From Acidimicrobiia bacterium (GTDB lineage: Bacteria; Actinomycetota; Acidimicrobiia; Acidimicrobiales; Poriferisodalaceae), in NCBI GenBank assembly GCA_012960315.1, contig DUBN01000015.1:3652-35951 (forward strand): a DNA stretch of 32,300 nucleotides, given 5' to 3'. Position 1 is the stretch's first letter, and every line of letters starts with the position of its first letter. Made by a program: the position numbers and the translations under genes. The notes under the pieces are model-generated. The model saw only the letters and a list, made by a program, of their open reading frames with translations. It had not been told where the DNA came from and did not search any database. Of this stretch, positions 15,910 through 24,187 are shown piece by piece.

Positions 15910-17160
15910 GTGATTTCTGCTGCCGAACTTGATACTCAGGACCCTTTGGCGGGGTTCCGTGACCGTTTCGTTCACAACTCGAGCGAACCAGACCTCATCT
16001 ATCTAGACGGAAATTCCCTTGGGCGACAACCTCGGGCAGCCGCTGATGTTGTGGCACGCGTAGTTGACCAGGAATGGGGTGAACGCCTTATCCGCGGTTG
16101 GAATGAAGGTTGGTTGGAAATAGCTGGGGGTGTTGGCGATCTCATCGGCGAGTTATTGGGGGCCCGACCTGGAGAAGTCACCCTCGCCGAGAACACCTCC
16201 GTGTGTTTGTACAAGGCCGTCGTTGCTGCTTTGCGGGAACGGTCTTCACGACGAAAAGTGGTCACCGATGATGAGAACTTTCCATCTGATATTCAGATAC
16301 TGCGTTCCGCTTGTCGGAGCGCAGCTTCAGATCAAATCGTCGAAGTCGTGGAGACTTCAGCGACGACTGACCCTACGGGAGCTTTGCTTAATGCAATAGA
16401 TGAGTCGACAGCTGTTGTTTCGCTCAGCCATGTGGCTTACCGGTCGGGGCGGCGTTGGGATCTCAAGGCCGTGAATCGGGCCGCTCAGCAGGCAGGCGCT
16501 TTAGTTGTTTGGGATTTTTCGCACTCGGTCGGAGCGATTCCCATTGATGTCGCTGCCGAGGGCGTTGATGTTGCGGTGGGTTGCACATACAAGTACCTCA
16601 ACGGAGGCCCAGGGGCCCCAGCGTTCATCTACGTTTCTTCACAACAACGTGCGCTCAGTAACCCGATATCGGGTTGGTTCGGTAGCCAAAAGCCGTTCGA
16701 TTTTGATTACCAGAGTCCTCCTGCTGAAGGCATCCAGCGATTCTTGACCGGCACACCTCACGTCGTTTCCGCTGCTCTTATCCAACCGGGGATCGAGTTG
16801 CTACTTGAGGCAGGCATGGACAGCGTCTACAAAAAATCTGTGGGGCTCACCGAACGCTTCATTGACTTGTGCGACAACCAATTAGCCAGGTTCGGATTCG
16901 AGATTGCCACTCCACGTGATCCCGCGTCTCGTGGATCACATGTCGCTGTGGTTCATGCTCAGGCACAAGCGATCGGTCTTGCTCTACTCAACGAACAATC
17001 CGTTATCCCCGATTTTCGTCCGCCGGATCTTCTGAGGTTTGGGTTTGCTCCCCTGTACATCGGTTTCGCTGACGTTGACTCAACGGTGAAACGCATCGTT
17101 GATGTCGTTGAGGGTGGAGGTATTGATCGATGGAAGGACAACACCCCTCTCGTACCGTGA
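15910..17160 (+). CDS. kynU: Kynureninase
   Basis: A 416-residue PLP enzyme of fold type I that cleaves kynurenine (or 3-hydroxykynurenine) to anthranilate (or its hydroxy form) and alanine. Seen in the sequence: IYLDGNSLGRQPR near the N-terminus, FPSD (124-127) that contacts PLP, SHVAYRSG, VVWDFSHSVGAIP with Asp202 and His205, and the PLP lysine Lys228 in CTYKYLNGGPG. All match kynureninase. It begins with GTG. No other tryptophan-pathway genes are next to it; the alanine product could feed the alanine dehydrogenase nearby, but that link is speculative. It converges with the thiolase gene. Confidence 0.95.
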   Translation: MISAAELDTQDPLAGFRDRFVHNSSEPDLIYLDGNSLGRQPRAAADVVARVVDQEWGERLIRGWNEGWLEIAGGVGDLIGELLGARPGEVTLAENTSVCLYKAVVAALRERSSRRKVVTDDENFPSDIQILRSACRSAASDQIVEVVETSATTDPTGALLNAIDESTAVVSLSHVAYRSGRRWDLKAVNRAAQQAGALVVWDFSHSVGAIPIDVAAEGVDVAVGCTYKYLNGGPGAPAFIYVSSQQRALSNPISGWFGSQKPFDFDYQSPPAEGIQRFLTGTPHVVSAALIQPGIELLLEAGMDSVYKKSVGLTERFIDLCDNQLARFGFEIATPRDPASRGSHVAVVHAQAQAIGLALLNEQSVIPDFRPPDLLRFGFAPLYIGFADVDSTVKRIVDVVEGGGIDRWKDNTPLVP

Positions 17161-17170
17161 CCGTTGCGGG

Positions 17171-18328
17171 TTAGGGAGCGTTAGCTCCGAAAACCAGTGT
17201 TGCGCACGCTGACCAATACCCTCCCCATCCGTGGCAGAGAGCCACGTCCACGTCGGGGACCTGGTTCGCTGCTTCGCCTCGGACTTGCCTGATCGACTCA
17301 AGCATGCACAACATCCCATAAGCACCTGTGTGGGCGTAGCTGAGCCCGCCACCGCTGGTGTTCATAGGTAACTTCCCACCTGGTGCGGTGTGCCCCTCGG
17401 CTATGAAGTGGCCACCTTCGCCGTAGTCGACGAAACCGAGTCCTTCTAGACCAAAGATGGGTGTATGGATGAACGCGTCGTAAATCATGAGATGGTCGAC
17501 ATCGGAGTGGGTGATACCTGAACTAGCGAATGCGGCTTCGCCGCTGGTCCGAATGAACTCTGGACGCAAAGGTTCGCGAACTCCCGCTGGGCTCATGGGG
17601 CCGCCTTCTAAAGCTCCTCCAGTGCCTAGGACATACACAGGGGGTTTTGGGTAGTCGGCGGCCCTGTCGGCCGAGGTGACGATCAACGCTCCGCCTGCAT
17701 CGGACACCAAACAACACATCGCGCGGCGGATAGGCCAGGCAACCATCGGCGAATCGAGAACTTCATCCACGGAGGTGGGTTCACGCAAGGTTGCTCGTGG
17801 CACGTCGACTGCCCAGGCACGCTGACTAACGGCACCGGCCGCTAGATCCTCGTCGCTGAGACCGTATTCGTGTTGATAGCGAAGCACCGGAAGTGTGAAG
17901 GTGGCTGCGGCTTGGCCCCCGCCGTGGAGCATGTCGAATTGTTGTCCGATTCCGCCTCGCTGCCCCGCGTCCCCGCTTTGGCCTAGGCGGCGAGTTGACT
18001 TGCCTGATTCTCCGTAAACAATGAGGACGGTGCTGCAATAGCCGGCGTGGATCGCAGCAATTGCGTTTCGTAGTTGGAACATCCAGGAGCAGCCCCCAAC
18101 GACGGTGTTGTCAGCCCAGGAGGGAAATATTCCTAGTTGTCGACTCATATCTGCGACGGGGAAATAGCCGCAGGTGAAGCCATCGATGTCGGCCGCTGTT
18201 ATTCCGGCGTCTCGCATTGCGTTGGCGGCGGCATCGATCGCCAATCCGGCCGATGACACGTCGGGAACGGTTCCTATTTCGGTCGACTCGGCTGCGCCGA
18301 CGATCGCGGTTGCTCCGGGCGGGATCAT
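17171..18328 (-). CDS. Thiolase-family protein (SCP-x/lipid-transfer type)
   Basis: A 385-residue thiolase-fold protein of the SCP-x/lipid-transfer group. Features are AIVGAAESTEIG at the start, VVGGCSW followed by AIHAGYCSTVLIVYGES, and the C-terminal blocks MNTSGGGLSYAHTGAYGM and LCHGWGG. Such proteins act either as thiolases or, with a DUF35 partner, as retro-aldolases that shorten acyl-CoA side chains (for example Ltp2/ChsH2 in steroid breakdown). The start ATG overlaps the DUF35 stop (ATGA), so the two are a coupled pair; the next upstream ATG would lie inside the partner gene. The exact reaction is undetermined. Confidence 0.9.
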   Translation of the reverse strand: MIPPGATAIVGAAESTEIGTVPDVSSAGLAIDAAANAMRDAGITAADIDGFTCGYFPVADMSRQLGIFPSWADNTVVGGCSWMFQLRNAIAAIHAGYCSTVLIVYGESGKSTRRLGQSGDAGQRGGIGQQFDMLHGGGQAAATFTLPVLRYQHEYGLSDEDLAAGAVSQRAWAVDVPRATLREPTSVDEVLDSPMVAWPIRRAMCCLVSDAGGALIVTSADRAADYPKPPVYVLGTGGALEGGPMSPAGVREPLRPEFIRTSGEAAFASSGITHSDVDHLMIYDAFIHTPIFGLEGLGFVDYGEGGHFIAEGHTAPGGKLPMNTSGGGLSYAHTGAYGMLCMLESIRQVRGEAANQVPDVDVALCHGWGGYWSACATLVFGANAP

Positions 18329-18738
18329 TGTTGTTCCTCGGTTGGTTCGAAACAAAGAACGGTGGTTTCGCCAAAGCTCGTAAATGTCGCCTGTAGAGGC
18401 ATGTCGAGGCGCAGGGTTTCGGGGGTTTGTTCGCAATTGATGATTGAGGAGGTGAGCATTGGGCCTTCTAACAGTTTCACTAAAGCAACCGAACGTGGTC
18501 CTTGGGTACCCCACAGATCAGGGGGCTTTTGTTGGATTGTGTAGCTGTACAAGGTCGCTTCGCCGCTCGCGTCGAAGAACTTGACGTCGGTTGAAGAGCA
18601 ATGCGGGCAAATGGGCGCCGGGGGAAAGTATGCGTCGTTGCAGGCATTGCACCGGTTGATACGCAGTATCCCTTGATTGCATCCGTCCCAATAGGGCTGA
18701 GTTTCGGGTGTGGGCACGGGGATGAGAGGGTGAGCCAT
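18325..18738 (-). CDS. DUF35 zinc-ribbon/OB-fold protein, thiolase partner
   Basis: A 137-residue two-domain protein: an N-terminal helix with PVPTPETQPYWDG, a rubredoxin-like zinc ribbon (CNACNDAYFPPAPICPHCSS) and an OB fold (GEATLYSYTIQQK onward). This is the standard companion of SCP-x thiolases and ketosynthase-like enzymes, needed for their activity or for acyl-CoA binding. The ATG at 18738 fits the usual family N-terminus; an ATG at 18768 is an alternative. It is the first gene of the pair and diverges from an SDR gene, with 128 bp between the starts. Confidence 0.9.
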   Translation of the reverse strand: MAHPLIPVPTPETQPYWDGCNQGILRINRCNACNDAYFPPAPICPHCSSTDVKFFDASGEATLYSYTIQQKPPDLWGTQGPRSVALVKLLEGPMLTSSIINCEQTPETLRLDMPLQATFTSFGETTVLCFEPTEEQQ

Positions 18739-18866
18739 ATCTAGAGTTTTAGCCTGACGTGACGTCATTTCGCTTGACCTTGCGAAGGAGTTCGCGACCA
18801 ATAACGCCTCGTTGAGGATACGGTGCAAATCTTGGGTCTCTAAAGTTCACCTGTGGGAGGGGCGAA

Positions 18867-19643
18867 ATGAGCGACAACGAAGGGAACGCGATCGTTGTTA
18901 CGGGCGCAGGCTCGGGCATTGGAAAAGCAACGGTCAACCGCTTGGCAAATGATGGCGCAAATGTGGTCGCGGTCGATGTCACAGAAAGCTCGTTGGAGTG
19001 GACCAAAGAATTTGATTCCGTGACGCCACTCGCGGGCGATGTAACCGATTCGAACACCAACGAAAAGATGGTTGCTTTGGCAGTTCAGAACTATGGGGGT
19101 CTAAACGCCGCTGTTCTCAATGCAGGAGTGGTGGCCCAAGGCGACATTGTTCGGGGCTCGATGTCGGACTATGACCGGGTAATGGACGTCAACGTGCGCG
19201 GTGTTGTGCTCGGATTGAAGTCTGCGGTCGCCGTGATGGCTTCAACCGGGGGCTCCATCGTTGTGACCGGTTCGGTATCTGGACTTCGAGGCGATAGCGG
19301 CCTTTGGGCTTACAACGCTTCTAAGGGCGCAGTGGTGAACCTTGCTAGAGCAGCGGCCCTTGATCTCGGTCACCTCAACATTCGTGTAAACGCTGTGTGT
19401 CCCGGACCAATTCACACCGCACTCACTAAGGATACGCGTGGCACCGAGATGGGGGACGCTATGGAGGCACGTCTACCTTTGGGGCGGTTCGGTGAACCAG
19501 AAGAGGTAGCGGCGGTGATTGCGTTTCTCACATCGACCCAATCATCGTTTGTTACAGGCGCCGCGATTCCCGTTGACGGCGGAGTAACTGCAGGGACCGG
19601 CCAATGGGCCACCTATAGCGGTCGTAAACGCGGCTACTTGTAG
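18867..19643 (+). CDS. Short-chain dehydrogenase/reductase (SDR)
   Basis: A 258-residue classical SDR. The nucleotide-binding TGAGSGIG is at residues 12-19, LNAG follows, the catalytic Ser lies in VTGSVSG, and Tyr149 and Lys153 are in YNASK. The C-terminal SFVTGAAIPVDGG is typical. Asp37 after the second strand (VVAVDV) suggests NAD rather than NADP. It oxidises or reduces an alcohol or ketone whose identity is unknown. It diverges from the thiolase/DUF35 pair, so it may supply a 3-keto intermediate to that pair; the AhpD-like gene follows 34 bp later. Confidence 0.92.
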   Translation: MSDNEGNAIVVTGAGSGIGKATVNRLANDGANVVAVDVTESSLEWTKEFDSVTPLAGDVTDSNTNEKMVALAVQNYGGLNAAVLNAGVVAQGDIVRGSMSDYDRVMDVNVRGVVLGLKSAVAVMASTGGSIVVTGSVSGLRGDSGLWAYNASKGAVVNLARAAALDLGHLNIRVNAVCPGPIHTALTKDTRGTEMGDAMEARLPLGRFGEPEEVAAVIAFLTSTQSSFVTGAAIPVDGGVTAGTGQWATYSGRKRGYL

Positions 19644-19677
19644 TTGTGAGTCAGTGCAGTTGTGCAATGCTGCGACC

Positions 19678-20250
19678 ATGAGCGAAGCACCCATTTCGAC
19701 CTTCCCAGTTCCGGCGTTGGATGACATTCCCGAAGATTTGCGGTCAATGATGATCGGAATTCAAGAAAAGACGGGCTTCATTCCCAACGTCTTCTTGGCG
19801 TTGAGTCACCGTCCCGAAGAGTTACGTGCATTCATGGCGTATCACGACGCTTTGATGGAACGGGACAGTGGTCTCACAAAGGCAGAACGCGAAATGATTG
19901 TCGTTGCCACCAGTGGTGCGAACAGTTGCATGTACTGCGTCGTGGCTCACGGCGCAATTCTTCGAATCAGAGCAAAGAACCCTCTCATTGCGGATCAGTT
20001 AGCCGTTGATCCCTTGAAAGCGGACCTTGAGAGCAAGCAAACCGCGATGATTTCCTTCGCTGTCAAATTGGCTCGAACGCCTGAAGCCGTCGACGCCGCT
20101 GACCATGAATCCTTGCGCGATCATGGGTTCAGCGACGATGACATTTGGGATATCGGAGCGATAACCGGGCTCTTCGCTATGTCGAACCGTTTAGCGCACT
20201 TGGCTTCGATGCGACCCAACGACGAGTTTTTCACCATGGGGCGAGGTTGA
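19678..20250 (+). CDS. AhpD-like peroxidase-related protein
   Basis: A 190-residue carboxymuconolactone decarboxylase/AhpD-fold protein of the peroxidase-related group. The catalytic pair is Cys84-Met-Tyr-Cys87 followed by His91 (CMYCVVAH), the AhpD CxxCxxxH signature. Flanking blocks GFIPNVFLALSHRPEELRAF and LTKAEREMIVVATSGANSC are characteristic. It probably takes part in thiol-based peroxide reduction in the cytosol. Both cysteines are encoded as Cys here, in contrast to the two selenoprotein candidates in this window. The ATG at 19678 matches the family start; an upstream frame opening at 19654 adds eight unlikely residues. Confidence 0.9.
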   Translation: MSEAPISTFPVPALDDIPEDLRSMMIGIQEKTGFIPNVFLALSHRPEELRAFMAYHDALMERDSGLTKAEREMIVVATSGANSCMYCVVAHGAILRIRAKNPLIADQLAVDPLKADLESKQTAMISFAVKLARTPEAVDAADHESLRDHGFSDDDIWDIGAITGLFAMSNRLAHLASMRPNDEFFTMGRG

Positions 20251-20276
20251 GCACCGAACCTCCAACAGAAATAAGT

Positions 20277-21392
20277 TCAGATCTCCAGCGCATCCTCAGC
20301 GGCGACATAGTCCACGCCAACTGAAGCCGCTACCTCGGGTTCAGTAACCATGCCCTTATGTACGTTCAACCCTCGCCGCAGATGCGGATCGGTTCGCAAC
20401 GCGTCAAGTCCCTGATCTGCGAGCGACACGACCCGAGGGAGGGTCGCATCGTTGAGAGCACGAGTAGACGTTTGCGGCACAACCCCGGGCATATTCGCCA
20501 CGCAGTAATGCACGACGTCATCTACTACGAAAGTCGGTTCGGCGTGGGTGGTAGGTCTTGAGGTTTCAAAACACCCTCCCTGGTCAATGGCTACATCGAC
20601 AACGACGGATCCCGGTTTCATTCGGCCAATTATTTCGACGGTGACCAGCTTGGGTGCCTTTGCTCCGGCAACAAGCACCGCTCCGATGACTAAATCAGCT
20701 TCCAAGACTTCTTGTTCGATGGTGGTCCGGTTAGAGGTGATGGTGGTGATACTCGCGCCGAACCTTTGCTCGAGATGGTCGAGCACCGTTGGATCGAGGT
20801 CGAGTACATGAACATCTGCACCCATGCCGACCGCGATCTCAGCTGCGTTTTCGCCGACGACTCCGCCCCCTATGATCACCACCCGCGCCGGAGGAACTCC
20901 CGGTACTCCACCGATCAGGATGCCCGCGCCACCGTGAACAGTTTCCAAAGCTGAGGCCCCAGCCTGCACAGCTAAGCGGCCAGCGACCCGAGACATCGGA
21001 GCTAGTAAAGGTAACCCACCGCTGCTATCGGTGACTGTTTCGTACGCTATGCAACTGGCCAGGCTGGCGATCAGATCGAGAGTCTGATCGCGGTCAGGAG
21101 CAAGGTGGAGGTAGGTGAACAAGATCTGGTCTGCCCGCAGACGAGCTCGTTCGACCAATTGGGGCTCTTTTACTTTCACAACCATGTCAGCGATACCCCA
21201 CACCTTCTCAACATCATTTGTGACCGTTGCGCCCGACGCTCGGTAATGGTCGTCGGTAGCACCAATACCGGAACCTGCTTCAGTTTCGAGGAGCACTTCG
21301 TGACCGCGGCCGGTGAGTTCTCGAACCGATGTCGGCGTCAACCCGACGCGCCGCTCAGCTTGTTTTATTTCTCTGGGAACGCCAATGCGCAT
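20277..21392 (-). CDS. ald: Alanine dehydrogenase
   Basis: A 371-residue NAD-dependent alanine dehydrogenase, which interconverts L-alanine and pyruvate plus ammonia. [20 protein letters not shown] is the classic start. Catalytic residues fall at family positions: Lys75 (VKVKEP), His96 (TYLHLAPD) and Asp270 ([11 protein letters not shown]). The Rossmann motif is [13 protein letters not shown]. Length is exactly typical. The ATG at 21392 sets this alignment. It diverges from an Lrp/AsnC gene across a 158-bp AT-rich region, the usual arrangement for an Lrp-type regulator controlling ald. Confidence 0.97.
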   Translation of the reverse strand: MRIGVPREIKQAERRVGLTPTSVRELTGRGHEVLLETEAGSGIGATDDHYRASGATVTNDVEKVWGIADMVVKVKEPQLVERARLRADQILFTYLHLAPDRDQTLDLIASLASCIAYETVTDSSGGLPLLAPMSRVAGRLAVQAGASALETVHGGAGILIGGVPGVPPARVVIIGGGVVGENAAEIAVGMGADVHVLDLDPTVLDHLEQRFGASITTITSNRTTIEQEVLEADLVIGAVLVAGAKAPKLVTVEIIGRMKPGSVVVDVAIDQGGCFETSRPTTHAEPTFVVDDVVHYCVANMPGVVPQTSTRALNDATLPRVVSLADQGLDALRTDPHLRRGLNVHKGMVTEPEVAASVGVDYVAAEDALEI

Positions 21393-21550
21393 CGACGCAC
21401 CTCGCCAATCTTTGTTTATTGCCTTAAACACCCGATTTATCAGTGACCATAATGCGCTACTCTTGGCTATTATCTGCTTATTTTGCGTTTCTTTCTATGT
21501 TTTAGCGCATGATTCTTGCGTTAAATTGACTTTTCAAGGTTGAATATTCA
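21393..21550. promoter_or_regulatory. ald / Lrp divergent promoter region
   Basis: 158 bp, clearly richer in A and T than its flanks. It contains a spaced inverted repeat, ATGCGCT at 21452-21458 and AGCGCAT at 21504-21510, and several GCG cores set in T/A runs (ttttgcgttt, cttgcgttaa). This is the kind of array that Lrp/AsnC octamers bind. Promoter hexamers were not assigned. Confidence 0.5.
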
Positions 21551-22015
21551 ATGGACCAACTCGACCACATCGATCGCGCCCTCCTGCAATACCTCGGGCA
21601 TGCAGCGCGAGCCACCAACGCGGAATTAGCTGACAAAATCCACATGTCGCAATCGGCGACCCTACGGCGAGTACGTCGACTCGAAACCGAGGGCATCATC
21701 GAGCGCTACAGCGTTGTAGTAAATCGCAGCGCAATGGGTCGAGGCACTTCAGTTTTTGTTGAGATCACCCTCGACGGTCAAAACGACGGCCAACTAGACG
21801 AGTTCGAAGCCGCGGTAATTGATTGTCCCGATGTTCTTTCATGTCACCTCATTGCCGGCAGCTTTGATTATTTACTTCATGTCGCTTGTGACGACGTCGC
21901 CAGCTACGAAAACATTCATCGCCAGCAACTGGCCCACCTTCCTCACGTCGCACGGGTGCAGTCAAGTTTCGCTTTGCGCACCGTCTTGGACCGTCCGGCA
22001 ACAGCAATGTTGTGA
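21551..22015 (+). CDS. Lrp/AsnC-family transcriptional regulator
   Basis: A 154-residue regulator. The N-terminal winged helix is DHIDRALLQYLGHAARATNAELADKIHMSQSATLRRVRRLE (read in two halves: helix 2, then recognition helix), followed by the linker GIIERYSVVVN and a RAM ligand-binding domain (FVEITLDG, CHLIAGSFDYLLHVACDD). Lrp-type regulators sense amino acids. Its divergent position next to ald suggests that it activates ald in response to alanine or another amino acid, as described for AldR-type proteins in mycobacteria. It converges with the peroxiredoxin gene, 17 bp apart. Confidence 0.93.
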   Translation: MDQLDHIDRALLQYLGHAARATNAELADKIHMSQSATLRRVRRLETEGIIERYSVVVNRSAMGRGTSVFVEITLDGQNDGQLDEFEAAVIDCPDVLSCHLIAGSFDYLLHVACDDVASYENIHRQQLAHLPHVARVQSSFALRTVLDRPATAML

Positions 22016-22032
22016 CCGTTTGAAGCGAAGCT

Positions 22033-22482
22033 CTATCGAAGCTCTTGTAGCGTCGCCAACGCTCCATCAGCGTGCTTTCCCATATTGGATTCACTCGTGA
22101 TCATCGCGAGCACCCGCCGGTCGGTACCGACTACAAAGGTGCGCCGCTTGTTCGGCAAGCGCCCCATCCGCTTCACTCCGAATTGGCTGGCGACGCTCCG
22201 CTCAGGATCCGATAAGAGCATCAGATTCAGATGATTGGCTTCATCAAAGATGAGTTGTTGATCCCACGGATCAACGCTGATACCCACCACCGAAGCCCCA
22301 ACTTTGGCAAACTCTTCGCTGAGATCTCGGAAGCGGCAGCTCTCTTTGGTTCAACCTGGAGTCATGGCCTTCGGAAAAAAGAACAAGACCACAGGTCCCG
22401 GGAGCAACAAATCAAAAAACCGGATGGGATCTCCGAATTGATTGATGGCCTCAAAGTCGGGAGCAAGTTCACCTAGCCGCAC
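22033..22482 (-). CDS. Peroxiredoxin PrxQ/Bcp-type selenoprotein, UGA = Sec44
   Basis: A 149-residue peroxiredoxin if the in-frame UGA at 22353-22351 is read as selenocysteine. Before it: LGELAPDFEAINQFGD and VVLFFFPKAMTPG; after it: TKESCRFRDLSEEF, VVGISVDPWD and LLSDPERSVASQFGV. The UGA replaces the peroxidatic Cys of the family motif TPGCTxExC, giving TPGU, with resolving Cys49 five residues later. The start is GTG at 22482 with AGGA 7 nt upstream; an in-frame stop lies at 22494-22492, so no longer form exists. Read without recoding, only an 85-residue fragment lacking the active site remains. Expected role: reduction of peroxides with thioredoxin. It sits between lrp and a divergent CoA ligase. 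Confidence 0.88.
22314..22333 (-). promoter_or_regulatory. Candidate bacterial SECIS hairpin (peroxiredoxin gene)
   Basis: From the base after UGA, CTTC at +18 to +21 pairs with GAAG at +34 to +37 and closes a 12-nt loop that begins CG. The stem position equals that in the GrdB-family gene, and the loop satisfies the bSECIS rule of a G in the first two bases. An alternative GCTG/CAGC pairing (+11 to +14 with +30 to +33) competes, so the fold is uncertain. Confidence 0.5.
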
Positions 22483-22516
22483 GGCCGCATCCTAGGCGGG
22501 TGAGACCCTACGATCT

Positions 22517-24184
22517 GTGACCATGCGCGGACATCCACAACTTGATGATTTAGGCCCAGCTCTTCCTCGAGATCGCTGGACCTTGGTCGATGCCGTCCGC
22601 ACTCAAGCTTCCGTCTACGGTCACCGCGATTTCTTGTCCTTTGAGGACGGCAGCAGCCTTTCGTTTTTTGACTTCGACCGACTCTCTGACTGCCTCGCTA
22701 CTGCGTTAAGTGACCTTGGTTTGGGCGCCGGGGAACGTCTGTTGGCGCTGTTAACAAACAGTCGGGAGTTCATGCTGATGATGATCGCTACTCACAAGCT
22801 CCGGGCAGTGTTTGTTCCCATCAACACTGAGCTTCGCGGAAGCTTTCTCCAACATCAGGTTCACAACAGTTCACCGCGCGTCATTGTCGCTGAGGATGGC
22901 CTGATTGAACGTTTTGCCGACGTCGACACTTCAAAAGTTGACATACACACGGTGATTCGTGTCGCCGAGGGAACCTCAACCGGTAACCCATTACCCGATT
23001 CGTTAGCGGGGATACGCCATCTCCGCATTGATGAACTCTTAGACACGACACCACGCCCAGAAGTGCTGGCTGAGCCCCAACCAAGTGACGTGTGCACGAT
23101 CATGTACACCTCAGGCACGACCGGGCCATCCAAAGGCGTTTTGATGCCTCAAGGGCACTGTTACTTGTTCGGTCTGGGCACCGTGGCAGCGATGGAGCTA
23201 ACCGAAGACGATCGCTATTTTTGTTGCATGCCGTTGTTCCATGCCAACGGCTTATTCATGCAGGTGTATGCGTCACTTCTGGCCGGCGCGTCGTGCCACG
23301 TAACGAAACGATTCAGCGTGACCGACTGGCTCGATGTAGTTCGCGAAGAACAAATAACGGTAACCAATGCGCTTGGTGTAATGCCAGAGTTCATCTTTCG
23401 CAGTCCCGAATCACCCCACGATCGCGATCACCAGCTATCTCGCATCCTCGCGATTCCTGTCGCTGAAGAGTGGGGGTCAGCGATGGAGGAACGATTCGGG
23501 GTTGTTTTGCGTCAAGGCTTCGGCATGACTGAAGTCAACATGGTTAGTTACAGCGATGTTGACGATCCGGTTTTGCCTGGCTGCGCTGGCCTACCATTGA
23601 CAGATTTTTTTGAAGTAATCATCGCTGATCCGTCTACCGACATTGAGGTGCCGAGAACTGAGATCGGCGAAATCTTGGTGCGTCCAAAGGTGCCTTTTTG
23701 TTTCAACGTCGGTTATTTCAATATGCCCGAAAAAACGGTGGAGGCGTGGCGAAATCTCTGGTTTCACACCGGTGACGCGGGTCGTATGGATAACGACGGC
23801 AGATTGTTCTTCGTTGACAGAATCAAAGATCGGATTCGAAGAAGAGGCGAAAACATTTCTTCATATGAGCTAGAGCAGGCCTTAAACGAGCATCCGGCGG
23901 TCACCGAGTCGGCGGCTGTGGGGCTAAGGGTGTCTGGGGCAGGCGGCGAAGACGAAATTAAGGCGGTTCTGGCACTCCACGGCGTCGCACCTACGCCCTC
24001 CGAGTTTCTTGATTGGTGCGTTCCGAGAATGCCACGCCATATGGTGCCGAGATATCTCGAATTCGTCACGGAGCTAGATAAGACCGCGTCGGGGAAGATC
24101 CGAAAGCAGGCGATACGCGACGCTGGGGTGACGAGTGAAACTTGGGACCGTGAGTCGGTGGGATACGTCGTTCGGCGGGGCTGA
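22517..24184 (+). CDS. Acyl-CoA ligase, CaiC/FadD-like
   Basis: A 555-residue member of the ANL superfamily that activates an acid to its acyl-AMP and then its CoA thioester. The phosphate-binding loop is YTSGTTGPSKG near residue 196, followed by FCCMPLFHANG, the A5-type QGFGMTEVN, the hinge region FHTGDAGRMDNDGRLFFVDR and RIRRRGENIS, and the catalytic Lys near the end in TASGKIRK. The overall layout resembles carnitine/crotonobetaine-CoA ligases more than long-chain FadD. The start is GTG at 22517, or ATG at 22523. The substrate is unknown. It diverges from the selenoprotein peroxiredoxin. Confidence 0.93.
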   Translation: MTMRGHPQLDDLGPALPRDRWTLVDAVRTQASVYGHRDFLSFEDGSSLSFFDFDRLSDCLATALSDLGLGAGERLLALLTNSREFMLMMIATHKLRAVFVPINTELRGSFLQHQVHNSSPRVIVAEDGLIERFADVDTSKVDIHTVIRVAEGTSTGNPLPDSLAGIRHLRIDELLDTTPRPEVLAEPQPSDVCTIMYTSGTTGPSKGVLMPQGHCYLFGLGTVAAMELTEDDRYFCCMPLFHANGLFMQVYASLLAGASCHVTKRFSVTDWLDVVREEQITVTNALGVMPEFIFRSPESPHDRDHQLSRILAIPVAEEWGSAMEERFGVVLRQGFGMTEVNMVSYSDVDDPVLPGCAGLPLTDFFEVIIADPSTDIEVPRTEIGEILVRPKVPFCFNVGYFNMPEKTVEAWRNLWFHTGDAGRMDNDGRLFFVDRIKDRIRRRGENISSYELEQALNEHPAVTESAAVGLRVSGAGGEDEIKAVLALHGVAPTPSEFLDWCVPRMPRHMVPRYLEFVTELDKTASGKIRKQAIRDAGVTSETWDRESVGYVVRRG

Positions 24185-24187
24185 TTG

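Noticed and set aside
22033-22290. A short 85-residue peroxiredoxin starting at an internal ATG.
   Set aside because: The sequence before it, through UGA to a GTG with a ribosome site, carries the whole N-terminal half of the peroxiredoxin fold.
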